Shown one piece after another: positions 1 through 4,785 of a stretch of 6,528 nt of DNA; position 1 is the stretch's first letter; each line of letters opens with the position of its first letter. Location of the stretch: the NCBI GenBank assembly GCA_964558315.1, contig CAZLCL010000041.1:1-6528 (forward strand). Direction: 5' to 3'. The stretch is from MWCM01 sp964558315 (GTDB lineage Bacteria > Patescibacteriota > UBA1384 > XYA2-FULL-43-10). Under the pieces are notes generated by a model. That model had not been told where the DNA came from, searched no databases, and was given only the letters and a program-made list of their open reading frames with translations. The position numbers were made by a program, and so were the translations under genes.

Positions 1-43
1 AGGTTACTGCTATCTTGAGGTCGTAGATCGGTTTCGTATCCAT
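1..43 (-). CDS. 5' end of an unidentified leftward gene (partial)
   Basis: An ATG at 43-41 opens a frame that runs off the left edge and reads MDTKPIYDLKIAVT. It is the first ATG after an in-frame TAA at 64-62. A weak AGAAG ribosome-site-like sequence lies about 4 nt upstream on the minus strand. It is on the same strand as the dciA-like gene to its right, 131 bp downstream of that gene's stop, so it could be co-transcribed. Fourteen residues are too few to recognise a family. In many bacteria gyrB follows recF/dciA, but these residues do not identify GyrB and I do not call it that. Confidence 0.4.
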   Translation of the reverse strand, partial: MDTKPIYDLKIAVT

Positions 44-151
44 TATTCTTCTGTGACTTTTTTATGTTCCTTTAAATTATTACTATAATTTCCTCAAATT
101 CTTGATTTTGTTTTCACCCCCCCCATACCTCATTTTGCGTTTTGCATCTCG

Positions 152-179
152 CTTTATTCATCATTCTTTATTCATTATT
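152..179. repeat. 14-bp imperfect tandem direct repeat
   Basis: CTTTATTCATCATT (152-165) is followed directly by CTTTATTCATTATT (166-179), with one mismatch. The second copy overlaps the stop codon of the dciA-like gene (175-177). It looks like a local duplication at the gene's 3' end, with no evident function. An 8-C homopolymer lies nearby at 117-124, outside any gene I can support. Confidence 0.6.
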
Positions 180-456
180 CAATGTTAACTATTCTAATCT
201 CCCGCACCTTTAAGCCGTTGTGTTTTATCGCCATTAAATTTAGATGCTTTACCAATTTATGTGACTCCATATGTAATTCTTGAGCCGCAGAAGCAGAGTC
301 CACAGAAACCTTTAAAATGCCTCTCCAGTAAGAGATTGGTTTAAAGCGCCCTCTTCCCCACTCATCAGCCCAAAAGCACACCAGCGCTCCTCCTGTGGCT
401 CTAGAAAGGCCTTTATCTATTAAAGAATCATGCAAGAAATCACTTAGCTTGTCCAT
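175..456 (-). CDS. dciA: DciA-like (DUF721) replicative-helicase loader protein
   Basis: This 93-residue protein resembles the DUF721/DciA family, whose characterised members help load the replicative helicase DnaB. The family pattern is visible: a tryptophan in the first third (W29, followed by DEWG), then a beta-strand core around residues 45-51 (RGILKVSV), a serine/alanine stretch leading to AQEL (58-61), a helix to HLN (71-73), and a final strand KVREIRIVN (83-91). It is shorter than most DciA proteins and is essentially the bare KH-like core with no extension. Finding it close to dnaA, dnaN and recF fits the common recF-DUF721-gyrB neighbourhood. GC content is about 40-50%, above that of the dnaA/dnaN/recF genes. 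No Shine-Dalgarno precedes the ATG at 456; a -10 box ends 6 nt upstream, predicting a leaderless mRNA. DciA assignment rests on pattern similarity only. Confidence 0.72.
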   Translation of the reverse strand: MDKLSDFLHDSLIDKGLSRATGGALVCFWADEWGRGRFKPISYWRGILKVSVDSASAAQELHMESHKLVKHLNLMAIKHNGLKVREIRIVNIE

Positions 457-462
457 ATCTTA

Positions 463-471
463 ACTATACCA
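463..471 (-). promoter_or_regulatory. Extended -10 promoter of the dciA-like gene
   Basis: On the minus strand TATAGT (468-463) is preceded by TGG (471-469), giving a TGnTATAGT extended -10 element. Only 6 nt separate it from the ATG at 456, so the usual start site would coincide with the A of ATG. No good -35 is visible 16-18 bp upstream, which an extended -10 can compensate for. This puts dciA under its own promoter, separate from the upstream GC-rich gene. Confidence 0.55.
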
Positions 472-484
472 TAAATATCACTGC

Positions 485-510
485 GGTCTCGACGATACGT
501 TGCCGAGACC
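485..510 (-). terminator. Hairpin immediately after the 266-residue gene (possible weak terminator)
   Basis: GGTCTCG (485-491) and CGAGACC (504-510) form a perfect 7-bp stem with a 12-nt loop. The loop contains ACG-ATA-CGT, which could add an inner stem. It begins directly after the TAA at 513-511 of the leftward gene. There is no U-run after it on the minus strand, so it is not a classical intrinsic terminator. It may instead stabilise a 3' end, or mark the boundary between the GC-rich gene and the dciA promoter. Confidence 0.4.
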
Positions 511-1311
511 TTAGCTCGTGTCGAACAGCGGCAGAGACTCCGCCACCTGCCACGTGGCCATTTGCGGGAAAAGCGACATTTGACCCGTCAGCAGGGGCAA
601 AACAAGAGTCGTTATGCCATAGGTGGCCGCACCAATACAGACTGCCTGACTATGCCGACGCAGATGTTCTTTGTCCATGACTCGAGATGACAATCTGCCC
701 GCTGGCAGGTGGCTCCCCGGCATAACAGGGACTACGCTGTAGCCCGAATCAGCTCCAAGACCCGATATCGAGCCTTGTATCGTCCTCGACTCGGACACCA
801 GGCAGATTTGATCGTTGGGAAACCTCTCTTGCCACAAAGTTTCCCTTTTGGGGTGCAACGACTCTGCGCTAATCAGCAACAAAGAGGCGAAGCACTTCCG
901 CCTCTCTTTGTCTATGCCTAAGACCACTTCCTTTTTGTTCCCGCTGGCGTGGCCAAAGAATCGCGCCGCGGTCCCAAAAGACAGCGCAGGCGAGGCATTT
1001 ATGCCCCAGTAGCTTCTTGGCATAAGCGGGGGATTCAAAGCTGGCATAAGCCGCTCCGAAAACACCGGCACTAGCAGTTTCACATCGGCTGGGGCTGAAT
1101 CAAAACCTTCTACCAGAATTGCCTCCCAGCTTTCCCACAAAGGCCACTCTTGCAGTGTCTCCTCAGTCATGGGGGCAGATAGGTGTTTTTTGCACCAATT
1201 CCCCCGTTTTGATTTCCAATCTACTACCTTACCCGTCCACTCTAAGCGATACTCCACCATCTCTGCTCTCCAGCCAAAGAGAGCAACAACTACGCATATG
1301 GTAGTTTTCAT
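511..1311 (-). CDS. Hypothetical protein, GC-rich, unknown function
   Basis: I do not recognise this 266-residue protein. It is probably real: a long open frame with a strong AAGGAG Shine-Dalgarno (1326-1321) 9 nt before the ATG, and a hairpin right after the stop. A second possible start at residue 18 (ATG at 1260) also has a GGAG site 7 nt upstream. The N-terminus has a short hydrophobic run (ICVVVALFGW, residues 5-14), too short and weakly charged for a confident signal peptide. The middle is tryptophan-rich (W25, W32, W39, W56, W59, W62). Residues about 223-243 form a hydrophobic stretch (AVCIGAATYG then ITTLVLPLL) that could be one membrane helix. Sampled 60-bp lines give 50-62% GC against roughly 20-40% in the replication genes, suggesting transfer or different selection. 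It is divergent from the TrmB-type gene and shares its control region. No catalytic motif stands out. Confidence 0.65.
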   Translation of the reverse strand: MKTTICVVVALFGWRAEMVEYRLEWTGKVVDWKSKRGNWCKKHLSAPMTEETLQEWPLWESWEAILVEGFDSAPADVKLLVPVFSERLMPALNPPLMPRSYWGINASPALSFGTAARFFGHASGNKKEVVLGIDKERRKCFASLLLISAESLHPKRETLWQERFPNDQICLVSESRTIQGSISGLGADSGYSVVPVMPGSHLPAGRLSSRVMDKEHLRRHSQAVCIGAATYGITTLVLPLLTGQMSLFPQMATWQVAESLPLFDTS

Positions 1312-1345
1312 AGTATCTCTCTCCTTGGGGTTATCGTCCGACTAC

Positions 1346-1377
1346 ATTATCAAACTAGGGCTTTTGATATTCGTCAA
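1346..1377 (-). promoter_or_regulatory. Possible promoter of the 266-residue gene
   Basis: On the minus strand TTGACG (1377-1372) is a 5/6 match to a -35 box. A TTTGAT (1354-1349) lies 17 bp downstream, or a better GATAAT (1351-1346) at a longer 20-bp spacing. Transcription from here would give a leader of about 30 nt with the AAGGAG site, so this gene would be normally leadered, unlike its divergent neighbour. The -10 choice is uncertain. Confidence 0.4.
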
Positions 1378-1420
1378 TGTAACGGTGGTAGAGGCAATTC
1401 ATTAGTCGTGATTAACTTAC

Positions 1421-1451
1421 TTATCCACACATATCCACAGGTTTATCCACA
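1421..1451 (+). promoter_or_regulatory. Three tandem DnaA boxes upstream of the TrmB-type gene
   Basis: TTATCCACA occurs perfectly at 1421-1429 and again at 1443-1451. ATATCCACA (one mismatch) lies between them at 1431-1439. All three have the same orientation with 1- and 3-bp gaps, so they lie on nearly the same helix face. They sit 37 bp upstream of the TrmB-type -35 box and upstream of the divergent 266-residue gene. The core resembles the box pair beside the oriC trios at 4723-4742. They could act as a second origin subregion, a DnaA-titration site, or a DnaA-controlled operator. No trio run or strongly AT-rich unwinding stretch is evident beside them, which favours regulation or titration over unwinding. 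Confidence 0.85.
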
Positions 1452-1478
1452 AGATAAATACCCGTCTGTCAAAATATT

Positions 1479-1508
1479 AATAGACGATTTGCCATTAATC
1501 TGTCTATT
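1479..1508. promoter_or_regulatory. Inverted repeat over the TrmB-type promoter (possible operator)
   Basis: AATAGAC (1479-1485) and GTCTATT (1502-1508) are perfect 7-bp inverted arms separated by 16 bp. The -35 box (1489-1494) lies between the arms, and the right arm ends 3 bp before the -10. Arm centres are 23 bp apart, about two helical turns, which suits a dimeric winged-helix regulator. Autoregulation by the adjacent TrmB-type protein is an inference. Confidence 0.4.
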
Positions 1509-1517
1509 GTTTATACT
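1489..1517 (+). promoter_or_regulatory. Promoter of the TrmB-type gene, predicted leaderless
   Basis: TTGCCA (1489-1494, 5/6 match) and TATACT (1512-1517, 5/6 match) are separated by exactly 17 bp. The ATG at 1524 begins 6 nt after the -10, where the transcript would be expected to start. No Shine-Dalgarno is possible in such a transcript, and none is seen. Confidence 0.65.
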
Positions 1518-1523
1518 ATAAGT

Positions 1524-2183
1524 ATGAGTGATAAAATTATTACTAATTTAAGCGATAAAGAGTTGTCGGTAATTAAAGCTGTAGATGCTCTTGGCAATGC
1601 CTCAGTTTTGCAGATTGCTAAAAAATCGGGCATTAGAAGGACTACAATTTATAATTTTATTGACAAGTTGGTTGATAACAATTTAATAGGTGTTGATATT
1701 ATTAACGGAGCAAGAAGATATTTTGAGCCAAACCAGAATATTAGTATATTAGAGGCAAAAAATACAGGACATGCCCAAAAAATCGCTAATTTCTCGGTCT
1801 TAACTTCATTTAATTCAACATTACGTGAGGCTAAACGGCTATTAAAGCATGCTCATCTTTATTGTATAATCGGATCATCGCTTGTTTCCAATAAAAAAAG
1901 GGTGCCGACACTACATAAATTTCTCGATGAAATCAGCCAATCAGGCACTGATACAAAAGTTTTGTTTTTAGATCAAACTCAACAATTTATTACCCCTAAT
2001 ATTTGCAATGCTAATTGCCGAAATTATCAAGGTTTATCGGGCGATACTTCCTATTTTTTCACTCATAAACAAGCATTGATTTACTCTTCAGATAAGGGAG
2101 GAGTTGGCTATAAAATTAGTGACCCGTTGTTTTGTGAGTCCTTGTTAGCAATGTTCGATATTTTTTGGCAGAAAGCAGAATAA
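1524..2183 (+). CDS. TrmB-family winged-helix transcriptional regulator
   Basis: This 219-residue protein has an N-terminal winged helix-turn-helix of TrmB/MarR type at about residues 8-68. LSDKELSVIKAV and a second helix ASVLQIAKKSG lead to the recognition helix RRTTIYNFIDKLVDNNLI (38-55), and the wing follows as VDIINGARRYFEP. The C-terminal half (about 110-219) resembles the phospholipase-D-like effector fold of TrmB proteins: a strand LYCIIGSS (112-119), a helix HKFLDEI, a strand TKVLFLD (144-150), and the ending FTHKQALIYSSDKGG then a helix LLAMFDIFWQKAE. No HKD catalytic motif is present, as expected for a regulator. C161 and C165 form a CxxxC pair of unknown meaning. Archaeal TrmB proteins sense sugars; the ligand here cannot be read. 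It is the only gene in this block opposing dnaN/recF and converges on recF with a 49-bp gap. Confidence 0.8.
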   Translation: MSDKIITNLSDKELSVIKAVDALGNASVLQIAKKSGIRRTTIYNFIDKLVDNNLIGVDIINGARRYFEPNQNISILEAKNTGHAQKIANFSVLTSFNSTLREAKRLLKHAHLYCIIGSSLVSNKKRVPTLHKFLDEISQSGTDTKVLFLDQTQQFITPNICNANCRNYQGLSGDTSYFFTHKQALIYSSDKGGVGYKISDPLFCESLLAMFDIFWQKAE

Positions 2184-2232
2184 ATATTGGCTAACCATTA
2201 CTGGCATCATAAAGAGAGAAATATTTTATTTG

Positions 2233-3297
2233 TTATTTGCTGATTATTATGGTCTTTGCCTTTTTGGCCAAAGAGGATGATATAGTATTTAAATCGGTTG
2301 TCGTAATTAGTGTTTGGTGATTATTGATTATCTCCGAAAGATGTTCTCTTCTGCTTTGATCAAATTCGCTATAAACATCATCTAATAAAAGCATCGGTTT
2401 TTGTTCCGGTAAATATATTATCGGGTTTTTAAGCCTCATTTTTTTAATGTAATTTATCTCCGCCAACTTCATTGATAATATTGCACTCTTTACCTCTCCC
2501 CTAGATGCATAATGTGCCATATCTGATTTGTTTAATGAAAACTTTAGATCATCTCGATGTGGCCCCAAATTAGTTCTTCTACAGGCTATATCGCGTGCAC
2601 GATTTTGCTTAAAATACTGCCTGTAATTACTACCACCACTATTTAAATATGTTACTAAAAGCGAAGCATTTTTTTCTCCGGATATGGCTTTGTAATAGCC
2701 GTTAATTTCCTGCTCCATCTCGTTAAGGGCATCTTTTCTAAATTTTTGGATATCCTCCCCCAGCCGGATAATTTGTTCATCCCAATAATTTAGCTCGTTC
2801 TCTTTTGCCATGCCATCAGCAATCATCTCCAGTAGTTTGTTCCTCTGTCTGCGGACTTTAGTATATTGGCTTAATTTTTTAAGATAATATCTGTCAACCT
2901 GCGATATCATGATGTCCAGAAATCTCCTTCTTTTTGTTGGTTCGCCACTTATTATCTCCATCGTTTCTGGAGAAAATACAATCGTCGGGATATCTCCTAT
3001 AATTTCCGACATTTTTTTAGTTGCTCCACGCTTTTTTATTTTTATTAAAAGCTTTGGATTTTTTTGGAGGAACATTTCATAATCATCAACCACTACCCTA
3101 CCCCAATCTGAATTGTTACTAATAAGATTTTTTCTATCGTCTTCACGAAATGATTTCCCAAAAGAGATCAAAGTTATTCCCTCTAAAATATTGGTTTTAC
3201 CTGCGCCATTTTGGCCGATTAATACAGTAGTTTTGGCCAGCTCTAAAGAGAACTTTACATGACTTCGAAAATTTTCAAGTTTTAAGTTTTTTATCAT
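2233..3297 (-). CDS. recF: RecF, DNA replication/repair ATPase
   Basis: RecF is a cytoplasmic ABC-type ATPase that binds gapped DNA and, with RecO and RecR, promotes RecA loading. The 354-residue protein is near the usual length. Walker A GQNGAGKT is at 28-35, preceded by the typical LKLENFRSH start. FSPE (108-111) and RRRFLD (123-128) are family landmarks, followed by a long helical arm (about 135-200). LGPHRDDL (244-251), the ABC signature region YASRGEVKSAILS (263-275), and Walker B MLLLDD (302-307) leading to VYSEFDQSRREHL complete the set. The signature reads SRGE rather than the common SQGQ, which I take as lineage variation. It lies 84 bp after dnaN on the same strand. No Shine-Dalgarno precedes the ATG at 3297; a TAATAT lies only 3 nt upstream, too close for a normal start site, so it is probably read from dnaN or from a weak promoter in the gap. 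Confidence 0.95.
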   Translation of the reverse strand: MIKNLKLENFRSHVKFSLELAKTTVLIGQNGAGKTNILEGITLISFGKSFREDDRKNLISNNSDWGRVVVDDYEMFLQKNPKLLIKIKKRGATKKMSEIIGDIPTIVFSPETMEIISGEPTKRRRFLDIMISQVDRYYLKKLSQYTKVRRQRNKLLEMIADGMAKENELNYWDEQIIRLGEDIQKFRKDALNEMEQEINGYYKAISGEKNASLLVTYLNSGGSNYRQYFKQNRARDIACRRTNLGPHRDDLKFSLNKSDMAHYASRGEVKSAILSMKLAEINYIKKMRLKNPIIYLPEQKPMLLLDDVYSEFDQSRREHLSEIINNHQTLITTTDLNTISSSLAKKAKTIIISK

Positions 3298-3331
3298 TTG
3301 ATATTACAACATTAACCACTGCACAAATTTT

Positions 3332-3363
3332 CACAAATATTTGTGTTGATCTGTGTGACAGAT
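3332..3363. promoter_or_regulatory. Two adjacent perfect dyads in the dnaN-recF gap
   Basis: CACAAATATTTGTG (3332-3345) is a perfect 14-bp palindrome. Three bases later ATCTGT-GTG-ACAGAT (3349-3363) has perfect 6-bp arms around a 3-nt loop. The CACAAAT motif also occurs singly at 3322-3328. Both dyads lie between the dnaN stop and the recF start. They could be operators for a symmetric regulator, or RNA hairpins modulating read-through from dnaN into recF. No U-run follows, so a plain intrinsic terminator is not supported. Confidence 0.5.
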
Positions 3364-3381
3364 TTGTTTGCAAATTACCTA

Positions 3382-4488
3382 TTAATTATCGGTTTTTAGT
3401 GGCATGGCTAAATAGAGGTAATTTTTATCTTTATCACAACTAACTATGCATGGAGATGAATCGTCGTTGAATTTCATTTCTACCACTTTTCCGTTTAATA
3501 CATTCGTAGCGTCAATTAAATACTTTGCATTAAAAGCGATCTCTAGTTTTCCGCCACTGGTTTCTGCTGGTATTACTGATGTTGTGTCTCCCGTTTCACC
3601 AGCCGCTGATTTAATTGTAATATTCTTTTGATCAATTTTTACCTTAATATTATTAGCTAGATCTTTAGCAAATAGCGCTGACATTTTTAAAGCGTTTTGC
3701 AGTTCAGAGATATCCGCTTTAATAGAAATTTTTGTAGCAGTGGGGATAATCTGTTGGTAGTTGGGAAAAGCTCCCTCGATCAGACGAGAGACGACATTTA
3801 TGCCGGAAACACTGAAAAAAATCTGTGTTTCGTCTAAAACAATTTCAACTTCGTTCTCCATTTCATGAGATGATAATATTCTATTCAATTCATTTAATGT
3901 TCTGGCAGGAACAATAATCTCTTTTTCATCAATGTTTTTATCTAACTCAATTTTTGCTTCAGCTAGTCTGTATGAATCTGTAGCGGCTAATGTCAACTCT
4001 TTGCCGCTAAATTTAAATAATACTCCAGCCAAAACAGGCCTAGTATCATCGGTAGCCGCCGCAAAAGTTACTTTTCTCAAAGACTCAGACAAATCAGCGG
4101 ACTTTATTTTAATAAATGTTTTACCATTAGCAGTAGGAATTGTTGGAAACTCCTCCGCATCTATGCCTTTTATATTAGCCGAGAAATGTTCAGACTTGAG
4201 ATTTAAAACTAAATCTTTCTTAGTTATCTCAATGCTTTTATCTTTATTATATAATACAAAGTCAGACATTAATCTGGCAGGGACAGTAATAATGCCGTCC
4301 TCATCAACTTTTCCAACAATTTTTGTGCTTATAGCAATTTCCAAATCAGTCGCGGACATTTTTAATTTACCATCTACCGCTTCAATTAAAACATTATTTA
4401 ATATCGGTAAAGTGGTTCTATTGCTTACTACTCTTGAAATATAATTTATTGCTTTAGCAAAATTTTCTTGCAATATTGTTGCTTTCAT
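3382..4488 (-). CDS. dnaN: DnaN, DNA polymerase III beta sliding clamp
   Basis: DnaN forms the ring-shaped dimer that tethers DNA polymerase III, and many repair proteins, to DNA. The 368-residue length is normal and fits three repeated clamp domains of about 120 residues each. The N-terminus (LQENFAKAINYISRVVSNRTTLPILNNVLIEA) and the following SATDLEIAI are characteristic, as are VPARLMSDF, a second-domain ATDSYRLAEAKI, SRLIEGAFPNYQQIIP, and the C-terminal YLYLAMPLKTDN beside the partner-binding pocket. The ATG at 4488 has a strong AAAGGAG Shine-Dalgarno (4500-4494) 5 nt upstream, which settles the start. It lies between oriC and recF on the same strand as dnaA. Promoter candidates in the gap (for example TATGAT or TAAAAT -10-like words) are too weak to choose between. 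Confidence 0.97.
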   Translation of the reverse strand: MKATILQENFAKAINYISRVVSNRTTLPILNNVLIEAVDGKLKMSATDLEIAISTKIVGKVDEDGIITVPARLMSDFVLYNKDKSIEITKKDLVLNLKSEHFSANIKGIDAEEFPTIPTANGKTFIKIKSADLSESLRKVTFAAATDDTRPVLAGVLFKFSGKELTLAATDSYRLAEAKIELDKNIDEKEIIVPARTLNELNRILSSHEMENEVEIVLDETQIFFSVSGINVVSRLIEGAFPNYQQIIPTATKISIKADISELQNALKMSALFAKDLANNIKVKIDQKNITIKSAAGETGDTTSVIPAETSGGKLEIAFNAKYLIDATNVLNGKVVEMKFNDDSSPCIVSCDKDKNYLYLAMPLKTDN

Positions 4489-4669
4489 TTATTCTCCTTT
4501 AATAATTATTTTAGATATCTCTTTTAATCATATTGTGAACTTTTTTGTGGAAAAGTGGTTTATATTTGTTAATAACTAGGGGATTAATAGTTTGGTTATT
4601 CACAACCTTTTTAGTATTTAGCTTTTATCAACATCTTTATCCAGCAATATCCCCTGTCTTATAACGGCA

Positions 4670-4678
4670 TTATCCACA
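4670..4678 (+). promoter_or_regulatory. Perfect DnaA box in oriC
   Basis: TTATCCACA is an exact consensus DnaA box. It is the only perfect copy in the dnaA-dnaN gap, about 65 bp from the trio run, and has the same orientation as the adjoining pair at 4723-4740. It is a likely high-affinity anchor for the initiator. Confidence 0.85.
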
Positions 4679-4722
4679 GTATATATGCTTCATTTAGTAT
4701 TAATAGCTGATAAAAATCCATA

Positions 4723-4740
4723 ATATCCACACAATCCACA
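4723..4740 (+). promoter_or_regulatory. Abutting pair of variant DnaA boxes next to the trios
   Basis: ATATCCACA (4723-4731, one mismatch) and CAATCCACA (4732-4740, two mismatches) are directly adjacent in head-to-tail orientation. They end 4 bp before the trio run, the position from which a DnaA filament would extend onto single-stranded trios. The ATCCACA core is kept in both, so low-affinity cooperative sites are plausible. Confidence 0.7.
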
Positions 4741-4744
4741 GGCA

Positions 4745-4759
4745 TTACTACTACTACTT
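4745..4759 (+). other. DnaA-trio run of the unwinding element
   Basis: TTA-CTA-CTA-CTA-CTT reads on the complementary strand, 3' to 5', as AAT-GAT-GAT-GAT-GAA, matching the published DnaA-trio motif (3'-GAT-5' type repeats). It lies 4 bp from a DnaA box, with GGCA between, and is followed by the AT-rich stretch 4761-4785 (CCTATATATATTAAG and onward), the presumed strand-opening site. This predicts that melting begins at the 3' edge of dnaA. Confidence 0.75.
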
Positions 4760-4785
4760 TCCTATATATATTAAGAAAATTAAAC

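Larger units (their letters stand above)
4489..4785. other. oriC: Probable chromosomal replication origin (oriC) in the dnaA-dnaN gap
   Basis: This 297-bp gap has the composition and motif order of a bacterial oriC. DnaA-box-like 9-mers are: TTTTCCACA on the minus strand (4554-4546), TTATTCACA (4596-4604), TTATCAACA (4625-4633), perfect TTATCCACA (4670-4678), ATATCCACA (4723-4731) and CAATCCACA (4732-4740). Weak TTATCCAGC lies at 4637-4645. After the last box come the short GC-containing spacer GGCA, then CTA-type trios (4745-4759), then the AT-rich 4761-4785 stretch ending at the dnaA stop. This box, spacer, trio, AT-rich order is the basal unwinding system described for Bacillus subtilis. 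The dnaN ribosome site occupies the left end (4494-4500). Function is inferred from architecture. Confidence 0.85.

Noticed and set aside
117..124. Run of eight C residues as a phase-variation tract
   Set aside because: It lies between genes, not in a coding region or a promoter spacer I can support, so a switching role has no evidence.
485..510. Two opposed GGTCTC restriction-type sites as a sign of a cloning junction
   Set aside because: They are the arms of an ordinary hairpin next to a stop codon, and no vector or adaptor sequence is visible around them.
709..1405. Several plus-strand open frames opposite the 266-residue gene
   Set aside because: They are short, overlap each other and have no good ribosome sites; the minus-strand frame is much longer with a strong Shine-Dalgarno. 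They look like shadows caused by high GC.
481..1420. GC-rich block as an insertion sequence or transposon
   Set aside because: No terminal inverted repeats, target-site duplication or transposase motifs (DDE or HUH) are visible at its edges or in the protein.
1421..1451. The TrmB-side DnaA cluster as the primary oriC
   Set aside because: No trio run or AT-rich unwinding stretch adjoins it, whereas the dnaA-dnaN gap has the full arrangement.
2254..2273. Stem CTTTGCC / GGCCAAAG near the recF 3' end as a terminator for the TrmB-type gene or recF
   Set aside because: It lies inside recF codons, has a bulged base, and is followed by no T-run on either strand.
3932..4444. 170-codon plus-strand open frame opposite dnaN
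   Set aside because: It lies wholly antisense to an unmistakable dnaN, and its composition is that of a reverse complement of coding sequence.
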